Assembly (NCBI RefSeq): GCF_900163545.1
Contig: NZ_FUHW01000025.1
Span: 20,944-84,943 of the forward strand
Origin: Arthrobacter rhombi
Lineage (GTDB): Bacteria; Actinomycetota; Actinomycetes; Actinomycetales; Micrococcaceae
Length of the DNA stretch: 64,000 bases
Reading direction: 5' to 3'
Under the pieces are notes generated by a model. That model was not told where the DNA came from, made no database searches, and saw only the letters and a list, made by a program, of their open reading frames with translations. Shown piece after piece: positions 36,009-44,386 of this stretch (positions are counted from its first letter, which is position 1; each line of letters opens with the position of its first letter). Made by a program: the position numbers and the translations under genes.

Positions 36009-36660
36009 TATCACGGTGTTGCTGGCCGATGATCATGCGGCGATCCGTCTGGGAATGCGCATGGTGTTGGAGACGCAGCCTGGTCTTCGGGTCGTGGGCG
36101 AGGCGGCCGATGGGGTTCAGGCGATCCGGATGGCGCGGGCGCTGCGTCCCGACGTCGTTTTGATGGATTTGCGCATGCCGGTCGTCGACGGCATCCAAGC
36201 AACCCGCGAGATCATTGCCGAGGCCTTGTCTCGGGTCCTCGTGTTGACGACCTTTGACCAGGATTCCTATCTTTTCGGGGCGTTGGAGGCAGGCGCCGAT
36301 GGGTTCCTGCTCAAATCGGCCGAACCGGCGGAGATTACCGTCGCGTTACAGCGCGTTCATGCCGGGGATTCGGTGATTTCCCCCGAAGTCACCGCACGCA
36401 TTGTCAGCGCCGCGGTTTCCGGGCGCGCTGCTTCATCTCTGGATGGTGCAGCCACTCCGGAGGCCGTTGCCTCGGTTCAGCTGCTCACCGGCCGCGAGCG
36501 CGAGGTGCTCGATTGCCTCGGTGAAGGGTTGTCCAATCAGCTGATCGGACGTCGGTTGGGTATTTCTGAGACGACCGTGAAGACCCATGTGTCGCGGGTT
36601 CTGGCTAAATTGGGATTCCAATCCCGCGTGCAGGCGGCCCTGTTTTCGCGTCGCCGTTGA
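36001..36660 (+). CDS. Response regulator, NarL/LuxR family
   Basis: A 219-residue two-domain regulator: receiver with acidic pair Asp10/Asp11, phospho-acceptor Asp56 (VVLMDLRMP) and Lys in GFLLKSAEP, then a LuxR-type helix-turn-helix at about 155-215 (LTGREREVLDCLGEGLSNQ). It is made from the same transcript as the kinase. The flanking GAP and acyltransferase-like genes are likely targets by proximity, which is inference. Confidence 0.93.
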   Translation: MSSITVLLADDHAAIRLGMRMVLETQPGLRVVGEAADGVQAIRMARALRPDVVLMDLRMPVVDGIQATREIIAEALSRVLVLTTFDQDSYLFGALEAGADGFLLKSAEPAEITVALQRVHAGDSVISPEVTARIVSAAVSGRAASSLDGAATPEAVASVQLLTGREREVLDCLGEGLSNQLIGRRLGISETTVKTHVSRVLAKLGFQSRVQAALFSRRR

Positions 36661-36681
36661 TCGGGTCCTGGGCCGTTCAGT

Positions 36682-37149
36682 TCAGTGTCCGGTGGTCGCC
36701 TTCGCGTCGGATGAGGCCTGGAACAGGTCGATGGCCCGGCGCATCATCTCGCGAGCCCGTCGGCGATCACCCGAGGCATCGTAGGCCAACGCCAGCCGAT
36801 GCATGCTGCGCCAGGACTCCGGGTGCTGTTCTGCTTCTTCTTGGTACTGCACGAAGTCCTCATCGGCGGACTTCTTGATGATTCTTCCGGCAGGGGTGCG
36901 CGGCAAATTGTCCTCGGGCAGCAGTCCCTCCGATTGAAGGATCCCTGCCATGCGCTGGCTACGGGCGCCGAAGAGAACCTCGCGGATGAGGATCCAGACC
37001 CCCAACAGCGGGATCAGCAGTGCCGCGATACCGATGCCCTTGGCCAACGGTTCAGGTGACTCGATGAGGGTCACCGCGCTGGAGAAGGCGGCAAAAAGGT
37101 AGAGGACGAAAAGCAGGAGGATACCGCCGACCCAGAGTTTGGTCTTCAC
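36682..37149 (-). CDS. TPR-like membrane-anchored protein
   Basis: A 155-residue protein with two membrane helices at the N-terminus (about 5-30 and 38-58) and a cytoplasmic part containing one tetratricopeptide-like helix pair (PESWRSMHRLALAYDASGDRRRA). The gene abuts the dapB stop codon, so it is cotranscribed. Homologues occupy the same position next to dapB in related genomes. Function unknown; a scaffold role would be inference. Confidence 0.72.
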   Translation of the reverse strand: MKTKLWVGGILLLFVLYLFAAFSSAVTLIESPEPLAKGIGIAALLIPLLGVWILIREVLFGARSQRMAGILQSEGLLPEDNLPRTPAGRIIKKSADEDFVQYQEEAEQHPESWRSMHRLALAYDASGDRRRAREMMRRAIDLFQASSDAKATTGH

Positions 37150-37914
37150 TTAGGCGTTGCCTCCCAGATCGAGGTAGGAATCCAGACCATAGGCCAGTCC
37201 GGGGCGTGAACCGACGGTCCGCAACCCCAACAGCACCCCGGGCATGAACGAGGCCCGATCGAAGGAGTCGTGACGCAGCGTCAGCTGTTCGCCTTCGGAG
37301 CCGAGCAGGACCTCCTGGTGGGCGACGAGACCGCGCAACCGGACCGAATGCACGTGCACCCCCTCGACGTCGGCGCCGCGGGCACCGTCCAACAGGGACT
37401 CGGTGGCGTCGGGGCTGGCAGGGACCCCTGCCGCACGACGGTTCTTGGAGATGAGTTCCGCGGTACGCACCGCCGTCCCGGAAGGGGCATCGATCTTATT
37501 GGGGTGGTGCAGTTCGATGATCTCGACCGATTCGAAATATTTGGCGGCCTGCGCGGCGAAGGCGGAAGCCAGTACCGAGCCCAACGCGAAGTTCGGGGCG
37601 ATCAGCACCCCCGTCTGTGGATGTTCGGCCAGTATTTCGGTGAGTTTGGCGCGGCGCTCGTCGGTCCATCCGGTGGTCCCCACGACGGCGTGCACACCGT
37701 GTTCGACGGCGAAGCGCACATTGGTTTCGGTACTGCCCGGAACCGTCAGGTCCACGATATGCGTGGCTCCGGCATCGAGCACTTTCTGCAGTGGGTCGTG
37801 TCGGCCCAGGGCCGCCACCAATTCCATATCAGCGGCATTCTCCACGGCGTGGACGGCCTCTGACCCCATACGTCCTGAGGCGCCGAGGATGGCAACACAA
37901 ATCTGAGCACTCAT
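37150..37914 (-). CDS. dapB: 4-hydroxy-tetrahydrodipicolinate reductase
   Basis: NAD(P)H-dependent reductase following DapA in the diaminopimelate pathway. The nucleotide-binding motif is AILGASGRMGSE (residues 8-19) and the catalytic/substrate motif is ELHHPNKIDAPSGTA. Length 254 is normal. In this genome it is separated from dapA by an inserted two-component block. No partner gene lies directly upstream; moaE begins the next unit. Confidence 0.95.
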   Translation of the reverse strand: MSAQICVAILGASGRMGSEAVHAVENAADMELVAALGRHDPLQKVLDAGATHIVDLTVPGSTETNVRFAVEHGVHAVVGTTGWTDERRAKLTEILAEHPQTGVLIAPNFALGSVLASAFAAQAAKYFESVEIIELHHPNKIDAPSGTAVRTAELISKNRRAAGVPASPDATESLLDGARGADVEGVHVHSVRLRGLVAHQEVLLGSEGEQLTLRHDSFDRASFMPGVLLGLRTVGSRPGLAYGLDSYLDLGGNA

Positions 37915-37932
37915 ACAGTCAAGGATATCGCC

Positions 37933-38373
37933 TCAGGCCATGCCGACCCATTCGGTGTCACCGTCGGTGAAGTGCTGTTCCTTCCATACCGGTACCCCGG
38001 CCTTCACCGCTTCGACCAGGTCTCGGCAGGCATCGAAGGCCTCCCCCCGGTGTGCGGCAGCAGCCGCTGCCACCAGAGCCGAATCCCCGATGGCCAGGGC
38101 GCCGACCCGGTGGGCGGCCCAGAGCCGGGTTCCCGGATGACGGGCGGCCACCTCAGCTGCCAGGGCACGCATGCTCGCTTCGGCGCTCGGGTGGGCACTG
38201 TAGTCCAGCTTGTCGACCGCGCGACCGCCATCGTGGTTGCGCACGATCCCGCCGAAGGTGACGACGGCGCCGGTGACCTCGGTCTCCACGGCATCCCACG
38301 CGGTGGAGACGTCGATAGGTGTGTCGGCCATGCCGGCAAAAACGACGATTCCCGGGGTGTCAGACATGTCCAT
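37933..38373 (-). CDS. moaE: Molybdopterin synthase catalytic subunit
   Basis: Large subunit of molybdopterin synthase, which with the thiocarboxylated MoaD inserts two sulfurs into precursor Z. Typical segments are GAVVTFGGIVRNHDGGRAV, TRLWAAHRVGALAIGDSA and VPVWKEQHF with the active lysine. ATG 38373 has AAGG six bases upstream and overlaps the mogA end by 14 bases; ATG 38367 is an alternative. Last gene of the minus-strand molybdenum operon. Confidence 0.93.
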   Translation of the reverse strand: MDMSDTPGIVVFAGMADTPIDVSTAWDAVETEVTGAVVTFGGIVRNHDGGRAVDKLDYSAHPSAEASMRALAAEVAARHPGTRLWAAHRVGALAIGDSALVAAAAAAHRGEAFDACRDLVEAVKAGVPVWKEQHFTDGDTEWVGMA

Positions 38374-38851
38374 ATCCGCCTTCGATCTGTTCGCAGAGGT
38401 GGTTGATGAGCGGGTCCAAGACATCGAGGGCATCACGGACCCCTGAAGGTGACCCCGGAAGGTTGAGGACCAGCGTCTGGCCAACGGTTCCTGCGTGGCC
38501 GCGGCTGAGGGCTGCATAGGGGGTCTTGGTCCGGCCCACGGCGCGAATGGCTTCCATGATCCCGGGAATTTCGCGGTCCAGCAACGGTGCCGTCATCTCC
38601 GGGGTCAGATCATCGGGGGCCAGACCGGTGCCGCCACTGGTGATCACCAGTGACGGTGTCGAGTCCAGCAGATCTCCGAGGGCAACCCCGACCGGTTCCC
38701 CGTCCGGAACGATGATCGGTTCGGCGAGTTCGAAACCGTGGCCTTCCAACCATTGCCCGATGATCGGTGCACTGCGGTCGGTATAGCCGCCGGAGGCGGC
38801 ACGGGTGGAGGCGATGATGATTCCCGCGCGCCGAATGGCTCCCGGGTTCAT
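38360..38851 (-). CDS. mogA: MogA/MoaB family molybdenum cofactor protein
   Basis: A 163-residue protein of the MoCF-binding fold. It adenylylates molybdopterin before metal insertion. The nucleotide motif is [15 protein letters not shown], with [12 protein letters not shown] near the end. It overlaps moaC by 4 bases and moaE by 14. MogA and MoaB cannot be separated reliably by sequence alone. Confidence 0.88.
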   Translation of the reverse strand: MNPGAIRRAGIIIASTRAASGGYTDRSAPIIGQWLEGHGFELAEPIIVPDGEPVGVALGDLLDSTPSLVITSGGTGLAPDDLTPEMTAPLLDREIPGIMEAIRAVGRTKTPYAALSRGHAGTVGQTLVLNLPGSPSGVRDALDVLDPLINHLCEQIEGGYGHV

Positions 38852-39348
38852 TTGCCCTCCTCCAGGGTCCAGTCCCCGCTCTTGCCCCCGGATTTTGCCA
38901 GCACCTTGATGTCCTCGATGGATGCGTGTTTATCCACCGCCTTGGTCATGTCATAGAGGGTCAGTGCGGTCACCGACGCGGCGGTCAAGGCCTCCATTTC
39001 GACCCCGGTCACGCCGCGGGTGGTCACGGACGCCTCGATGCGGATACTGCCGCTTGCGGTATCGGGGAAGAAGTCAACGGTTAGTTTCGACAGCGGCAAC
39101 GGATGGCATAAGGGAATCAGTTCGGGGGTTTTCTTCGCGCCCATGATCCCGGCGACGCGGGCCACCGCCAGGGCATCTCCCTTGGGCAGGTCCCCGGCGA
39201 CGATCATCGCCAGGACGTCCGGACGGGTCCGCAGGACTGCTTGGGCGACGGCGCGGCGGGAGGTTTCGGCCTTTGCGGAGACATCAACCATATGGGCGCT
39301 TCCGTCGGCCCGCACATGACTGAGGCCTGGTTCTTCGGGTTCGTTCAC
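38848..39348 (-). CDS. moaC: Cyclic pyranopterin monophosphate synthase
   Basis: Works with MoaA to turn GTP into cyclic pyranopterin monophosphate. The motifs [34 protein letters not shown] and [23 protein letters not shown] are all present, including the conserved His and Asp residues. 166 residues. The ATG overlaps the end of the restored moeA frame by 4 bases, which suggests the operon was built around an intact moeA. Confidence 0.95.
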   Translation of the reverse strand: MNEPEEPGLSHVRADGSAHMVDVSAKAETSRRAVAQAVLRTRPDVLAMIVAGDLPKGDALAVARVAGIMGAKKTPELIPLCHPLPLSKLTVDFFPDTASGSIRIEASVTTRGVTGVEMEALTAASVTALTLYDMTKAVDKHASIEDIKVLAKSGGKSGDWTLEEGK

Positions 39349-40647
39349 GTCAATGCTCCGTACATGAGGGTTTCGACTAGTTCTCCTGCCGGGGTTGCAC
39401 CGCTTCCCGACGGGAGCATCAGCAGGGCGTTGGAACTGGCCAGGGCGTGGACCAGATGGGAACCGGGGCCACCCACCGGGGTGGCGATCGCGCCGCCGTC
39501 GTCATCCAGAACGACGGCGGCGCGTCTGACCTGGAGTTTCCCTTCGGGAGGTGCCGGAAGATCGGTGGCCAGGCGGGCCCGTAGACGGGCCCGCGGTGGT
39601 GTGCCGAAGAGTTCCTCCCAGGCGGGCCGGGCCAGCAGCTCGAAGCTGACGACCCCGCTGACGGGGTTCCCCGGGAAGGCCAGCAAGGCAGTCGGTGCCG
39701 CCCCCGGTAGTTCCAGGAGGCCCGCCCCCCTGGGGCCCTCCGGGTTGCATGGCGACGGAACCAAAGTCGATTCCGTGGTCGGCCAAAGCCAGCCGCACCA
39801 CTTCGAAGGCCCCCTTGCTGATGCCACCGCTGGTGACCACGAGTTCAAAGGCCGGGTCGCGGGTCGGCCCCAGGCGGGGGGCCAGGTCGGCCACGAAGAC
39901 CTCCGGCGCGTCGGTACTGATCCCTGCGGCGGCGACATCGGCACCTGCCTCGGCGAAAAGGGCCAGCAATAAGGTGGTGTTGGCATCGTGGATTTGTCCT
40001 GGCGCCAATTCGCTGCCGGGTGGGCGCACTTCGTCGCCGGTGGACAGGATCAGGACCCGGGGCCGGCAGGTCACGGTGAGCCGGTCCAGCCCCAGCGCTG
40101 CCGCCAGTCCGAGCTGGGCCGGGCCAAGCCGGGTTCCGGCGGGAAGGGCGGTGGCCCCGGAGGCAATATCGCTTCCCGCAGCGCGAATGAATTGGCCGGC
40201 GGGGGTATCGGTGGGCAGGCGGACCGTCAGGGGGCGGGCGGGTGTCTCTGGTTGGCTGAGCGCTGCAGGAAATTCCGGCGGATCAGCCCGTTCGATCGGG
40301 ACGACGGCGTCGGCCCCTGAAGGGAGCATGGCCCCGGTCATGATGGGGGCCGCTGTTTTCGGAGGTAGGGTTCCTGCGGCATCGCCCGCAGCAATCACGG
40401 CACCGACCTCGACGGCCGATCCGTCGAGGAGGTCGGCGCGGCGGACGGCGAATCCGTCCATCTGCGAATTATCGAAGGCCGGCAGGTTCCGCGGCGCCAA
40501 CAGGTTGGCGGCAAGAATCCTTCCGCGGGCGTCGGCCAACGGCACCTCCTGGGATCCCAGCCGCCCCGGCAGCTCGGATAACAGGGCCCGCACTACCTCG
40601 TGGTGCTCGTCAACGCTGCGTCGGAAGGGTTGCTTCATGGCGTCCAT
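39345..40647 (-). pseudogene. moeA: Molybdopterin molybdenumtransferase, frameshifted
   Basis: MoeA inserts molybdate into adenylylated molybdopterin. The first frame (from 40647) carries the N-terminal domains, AFDNSQMDGFA, MTGAMLPSGADAVVPIE, TGDEV and TSGGIS, up to FGSVAMQPGGPQG. It then loses homology, while the next frame continues with GAGLLELPG, the conserved AFPGNPVSG and a normal end at 39345. The cause is the run of six C on the plus strand at 39725-39730; five would restore the protein (about 433 codons). The C-terminal frame is still coupled to moaC by a 4-base overlap. As read, the product lacks its last third and should be inactive. Confidence 0.8.
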
Positions 40648-40658
40648 CCTACGGGTGG

Positions 40659-41477
40659 CTAGCGCCTAAAGATCCTGCTGACTGCTGCCCCGGCCACGAC
40701 CAGCACGATCAGGTAGAGCCCGATCAGCATCAGGCTGATGCCCAGGGCTGCTTGGGGGTCGTTGGAGTTCAGCGCCAATTCGATCTGCAGCGGCAAGGTC
40801 CGGGTGCGTCCGGCCACGGAACCGGCGAAGGTGATGGTTGCCCCGTATTCCCCCAGTGACCGGGCGAAGGCCAGTAATGTCCCGACGATGATTCCGGGAG
40901 CCGCCAGGGGCAACGTGATGTGGGCCAGGATCTGTCCCGAGGAAGCCCCGGCATTGGCCGCCGAGAATTCCAGGTCGGTATCGACGGCCTCAATACTGCT
41001 CAGCGCCGAAACAACAAAGAAGGGCAGGGAGACGAACACCTGGACCAGGATGACCGCCGCCGGGCTAAAACCCACCCCGAGCCCGATCGAATCCAGCCAC
41101 CCTCCCACCGGTGTCTGCCGGCCCCAGAAGTAGAGCAGAGCCAGGCCCGAAACCACCGGCGACAGAACCAAGGGCACCACCAACAGGCCCCGGAGCACCT
41201 GCAGCAACGCACCGTGCAAGCGGGAGAGCAGGACGGCCAGCGGCAGCCCCAGCAGGAAACAAACGATCGTCGAGGCAGCCGCCGTTCCCAGGGAGAGGCC
41301 CAGTGCGGTGCGGGCATCGTCGCGTCCCAGCAGTTCCGGCAAGTCCTGCCAGCGGGCCGCGGCAAAGAGCGCCACGAGGGGCCCGGCCAGTGCGGCCAGG
41401 CCGATCAGTGCGGGAATCCACAGCCATCCGGGCGTCGTCGCCCTCAGCATCCGGGGCGAAAGGGCTGTACGGGTCAC
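40659..41477 (-). CDS. modB: Molybdate ABC transporter permease
   Basis: A 272-residue membrane permease with about six helices and the coupling-loop motif AAPGIIVGTLLAFARSLGEYG typical of ModB. It overlaps modA by 4 bases. The gene expected next, the ATPase modC, is absent; moeA follows after 11 bases. Related sulfate or tungstate permeases are possible but less likely beside modA and a Mop-domain gene. Confidence 0.92.
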   Translation of the reverse strand: MTRTALSPRMLRATTPGWLWIPALIGLAALAGPLVALFAAARWQDLPELLGRDDARTALGLSLGTAAASTIVCFLLGLPLAVLLSRLHGALLQVLRGLLVVPLVLSPVVSGLALLYFWGRQTPVGGWLDSIGLGVGFSPAAVILVQVFVSLPFFVVSALSSIEAVDTDLEFSAANAGASSGQILAHITLPLAAPGIIVGTLLAFARSLGEYGATITFAGSVAGRTRTLPLQIELALNSNDPQAALGISLMLIGLYLIVLVVAGAAVSRIFRR

Positions 41478-42238
41478 GATTTCGAGAAGCCGGCTTTGAG
41501 CAACAGCTTCCCGGCAGCATCACCTTGGAGCCAGCGGGCAAAGTCCTGCGCGGGCTTCGGGGCATCGGCGGCCACCAGAAGGGGGTAGATATTGGGCTCC
41601 AGCCCCGCCAAATCGACGGCGCGCACCTGATTCCCGGCTGCTGCGGCATCCGTGGCGTAGACGAAACCGGCGTCGACTTGCCCTGCGGTGACCTTGGTCA
41701 GCACGGCGCGCACATTATCTTCCTCACTGACGGTTTCCAGGGTGAAGTCCTGCTGTTCCAGGTAGTTGTTCGCTGCCCGGCCACACGGTACCGCCGGGGC
41801 ACACAGGGCCACCGACGCGGCGTCTGGCAGCTGGTCGGCCGTGGTGATCTGTGAATCCGAGGGCACTACCAAGACCAGCGTGTTGGAGACCAGGGCAACG
41901 GATGGTTCGAAAGCCGCGGGATCCTTCAACGCCTCGGGGGCCTGGGTGTCGGCGGTGATCAGCACATCTGGTTGTTGGCCGGAATTCGCCTGTTGGACCA
42001 GTTTGGATGAGGCACCCAGATTGATGTCGATCCGGGTCGTGTCACCGGTTTCTTCTGCGTAGGCCCGGGTCAGTTCCGGGGCGACATCCGTCAGTGAGGC
42101 TGCGGCCGCGAAGTGGATCGTGGCCCCGTCCGGTTTCCCCGGCGTGGAGGCTTCGGCGTCCGCACCGGAGGACGGCGTCCCGCAGGCCGAAAGCAGCAGC
42201 GCCGTCGCAGTCAGAGTGGCGATCAGTGTTGAGCGCAT
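41474..42238 (-). CDS. modA: Molybdate-binding lipoprotein
   Basis: Substrate-binding protein of the molybdate transporter, anchored outside the membrane. The signal peptide ends in the lipobox LLSACGTP (Cys19). Ligand-binding landmarks are HFAAAASLTDVAPEL, NLGASSKLVQQ and PDVLITAD, then DAGFVYATDA. 254 residues. It follows the Mop-domain regulator by 2 bases. Confidence 0.93.
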   Translation of the reverse strand: MRSTLIATLTATALLLSACGTPSSGADAEASTPGKPDGATIHFAAAASLTDVAPELTRAYAEETGDTTRIDINLGASSKLVQQANSGQQPDVLITADTQAPEALKDPAAFEPSVALVSNTLVLVVPSDSQITTADQLPDAASVALCAPAVPCGRAANNYLEQQDFTLETVSEEDNVRAVLTKVTAGQVDAGFVYATDAAAAGNQVRAVDLAGLEPNIYPLLVAADAPKPAQDFARWLQGDAAGKLLLKAGFSKS

Positions 42239-42240
42239 GT

Positions 42241-42636
42241 TCAGGCCTTCGTCTCGATGATGACAGTGGTTGATTTCACGACGGCGGTGGCGATGCTTCC
42301 GGGTTCGAGTCCCAGGTCTTGCGCTGCTTCGCTACTCATGAGCGAAACGACACGGAAGGGCCCGCACTGCATCTCCACTTGCGCCATCACCCGATCGGCG
42401 GTCACCGCTGTCACCAGTCCGACGAAACGGTTCCTGGCCGAGGAGGCGACATGGGCCGGGTCATGGGGACTGTCGGCCAGGCGGCGGATGTAGGCCGCCA
42501 GTTCCACGCCATCGACGGTGATCCGCCCGGACGAGTCCTTGCCGGGACTCAGTTGTCCGGAGTCCAGGAGTCGGCGGACGGTATCGTCGCTGACCGCCAA
42601 AAACCGCGCCGCTTCGGATACTCTCATTTGCGTCAT
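42241..42636 (-). CDS. HTH and Mop-domain molybdate-binding regulator
   Basis: A 131-residue protein combining an excisionase/MerR-like helix-turn-helix (about 4-55, MRVSEAARFLAVSDDTVRRL) with one TOBE/Mop molybdate-binding domain (about 66-131, NRFVGLVTAVTADRVMAQV). Compared with ModE it has a different HTH and only one Mop domain. It probably represses its own operon (modA, modB, moeA, moaC, mogA, moaE) when molybdate is plentiful. A promoter with a 10-base palindrome sits at the start codon, and the mRNA appears to be leaderless. Function inferred from domains and context. Confidence 0.82.
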   Translation of the reverse strand: MTQMRVSEAARFLAVSDDTVRRLLDSGQLSPGKDSSGRITVDGVELAAYIRRLADSPHDPAHVASSARNRFVGLVTAVTADRVMAQVEMQCGPFRVVSLMSSEAAQDLGLEPGSIATAVVKSTTVIIETKA

Positions 42637-42670
42637 TTCAGAAGCATACTCGACGCAAATGCGCCCACAA
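42625..42670 (-). promoter_or_regulatory. Promoter and palindromic operator of the mop-mod-moe operon
   Basis: On the minus strand TTGTGG (42670-42665) and TATGCT (42648-42643) are 16 bases apart, and ATG 42636 lies six bases after the -10, suggesting a leaderless mRNA. Two arms, CATTTGCGTC (42625-42634) and GACGCAAATG (42652-42661), form a perfect inverted repeat that brackets the -10. A repressor bound there would block transcription, and the Mop-domain regulator is the obvious candidate. Confidence 0.65.
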
Positions 42671-42757
42671 GGGCGTTCTGCGTGGACTTATGCGGGAACC
42701 ATGGCAACTTGTGAGATTTTCCCGCCACCGAGAGCCGCTCCCTTCCCCCTGTTTTCG

Positions 42758-42777
42758 GTCCAGATCTGGACTACGCT
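42758..42777 (+). promoter_or_regulatory. moaA promoter element with adjacent perfect palindrome
   Basis: GTCCAGATCTGGAC (42758-42771) is a perfect 14-base palindrome ending exactly where a -10 like TACGCT (42772-42777) begins. The moaA ATG follows six bases later, again suggesting a leaderless mRNA. No convincing -35 is seen, so the palindrome may bind an activator or repressor over the -35 region. It differs in sequence from the operator of the divergent operon. Confidence 0.5.
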
Positions 42778-42783
42778 CGAGGC

Positions 42784-43959
42784 ATGACATGCAGTACCAG
42801 CTCCCAGTCCGCAGCCGATCCGGCCACCGGGGGGAACACTGCGGTCTCTCTGGGCATGCCCGGCATCCCCGAGCCGGGCGCATCCGCCCCCCAAGGCTCC
42901 GGGGACTTCATTCCGGCACCGGCCCCCGGGGAAGATCCGCGCCTGGTGGACCGCTTCGGCCGGGTGGCCACGGATCTGCGCATCTCGCTGATCGACAAAT
43001 GTAATCTGCGCTGCACCTATTGCATGCCCGCCGATGGCATGGCGTGGTTGCCTGCCGAACGGTTGCTGACCGCCGAGGAGATCCGGCGGCTCGTCCGCAT
43101 CGCCGTGGACATCCACGGAGTGCGCGAACTACGCCTGACGGGCGGGGAACCCTTGATGCGCAAGGACCTGGTGGAGATCATTGCGGGTTTGCGCGCCGAT
43201 CACCCAGACCTGCCGATTTCGATGACGACCAACGGTGTCGGACTCACGGCCAGGGCCCGTGCCCTGGCCGAGGCGGGCCTCACCCGGATCAACGTCTCCC
43301 TGGATACCATCCACGCCGAATCCTTCAAGAAGCTCGCTCGCCGCAATTTCCTGCATAAGGTCATTGAAGGCATCGATGCCGCCGCCGATGCGGGACTGGA
43401 CCCCATCAAGATCAACGCCGTGCTGATGCGCGGGATCAACGATATGGAAGCACCCTCCCTGCTTGCCTGGGCCCTGGAACGCGGATTCGAACTGCGCTTC
43501 ATCGAGCAGATGCCCCTCGACGCCGACCACGGGTGGACGCGCGCCGATATGGTCACCGCTACCGATACCCGCGAACTGCTCGGCGCCGACTACGACATCA
43601 CGGTGGCCCCCGAGTCACGCGACGGGGCCCCTGCCGAACGCTACGAGGTCAGGGTCAAGGGGGAGACTGACGCGATCCTCGGTACCGTCGGGATCATCGC
43701 CTCGGTCACCGAACCCTTCTGCGCCGACTGCCGACGCACCCGCATCACGGCCGAAGGCAAGATCATGAGTTGCCTGTTCTCCCGGGAGGAAACCGACCTC
43801 ACCGCCCTCCTCCGCTCGGAAGCCACCGATCAGGAGATTGCCGACCGCTGGCGGGCCGCCATGTGGGCTAAACCGCGCGCCCACGGCATGGACCATACGG
43901 GACTGGGAGCCGAGGACTTCGTCCAGCCCGACCGCTCCATGAGCGCTATTGGAGGATAA
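42784..43959 (+). CDS. moaA: GTP 3',8-cyclase
   Basis: Radical-SAM enzyme starting molybdenum cofactor synthesis from GTP. The SAM cluster is bound by CNLRCTYC (Cys73, Cys77, Cys80), and the C-terminal substrate cluster by FCADCRRTR and MSCLF. The C-terminus ends in the conserved Gly-Gly. 391 residues; the first 50 are a Pro/Gly-rich lineage-specific extension. Transcribed with moaD, divergent from the rest of the molybdenum genes. Confidence 0.95.
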   Translation: MTCSTSSQSAADPATGGNTAVSLGMPGIPEPGASAPQGSGDFIPAPAPGEDPRLVDRFGRVATDLRISLIDKCNLRCTYCMPADGMAWLPAERLLTAEEIRRLVRIAVDIHGVRELRLTGGEPLMRKDLVEIIAGLRADHPDLPISMTTNGVGLTARARALAEAGLTRINVSLDTIHAESFKKLARRNFLHKVIEGIDAAADAGLDPIKINAVLMRGINDMEAPSLLAWALERGFELRFIEQMPLDADHGWTRADMVTATDTRELLGADYDITVAPESRDGAPAERYEVRVKGETDAILGTVGIIASVTEPFCADCRRTRITAEGKIMSCLFSREETDLTALLRSEATDQEIADRWRAAMWAKPRAHGMDHTGLGAEDFVQPDRSMSAIGG

Positions 43960-44232
43960 GTGAAGATCAGGTTCTTCGCCGCAGCTGCCGCGGCGGCCGG
44001 CGTCCGCGAGCTGGAGGTCCCGCTGAAGGACATCGAGAACGACGGCGGGACGCTGGCTGCCTTGCTGGGCCACCTCCCGAAGGCAGTCCCCTCGGACGAA
44101 TCCGGATCCCCGTTGCAGCGCGTGTTGACCCGTTCCAGTTTCCTGGTGAACGAGATGGGGGCTCGGGACGAATCCCGCCCCTTGGCCGACGCGGATGTCA
44201 TCGACATCTTGCCGCCCTTCGCCGGCGGTTAG
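43960..44232 (+). CDS. moaD: Molybdopterin synthase sulfur carrier subunit
   Basis: A 90-residue ubiquitin-fold protein ending in the obligatory Gly-Gly (LPPFAGG), which is thiocarboxylated to donate sulfur to MoaE. GTG 43960 directly follows the moaA stop with GGAGG upstream. The activating enzyme (MoeB/MoeZ) is not in this window. Confidence 0.92.
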   Translation: MKIRFFAAAAAAAGVRELEVPLKDIENDGGTLAALLGHLPKAVPSDESGSPLQRVLTRSSFLVNEMGARDESRPLADADVIDILPPFAGG

Positions 44233-44297
44233 CCCTCACGAGGATACGGCGCACGACTGGTCTGCACCGTTTCCCTTCACCACAGCGATGACATGAG

Positions 44298-44343
44298 AAA
44301 GGCGGGCCGGTTTCCGGGATATCCCGGTGACCGGCCCGCCTTT
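44298..44343. terminator. Bidirectional terminator between moaD and the AGCS symporter
   Basis: A perfect 14-base-pair stem (44298-44311 with 44330-44343) begins with AAA and ends with TTT, so it has an A/T-run on both strands and can terminate both convergent units. Its 18-base loop holds a smaller CCGGGATATCCCGG palindrome. Confidence 0.88.
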
Positions 44344-44386
44344 GTCGGATCAGGGTGCGGCGGCCCGCAGGCCGCCGCAGAAGACG

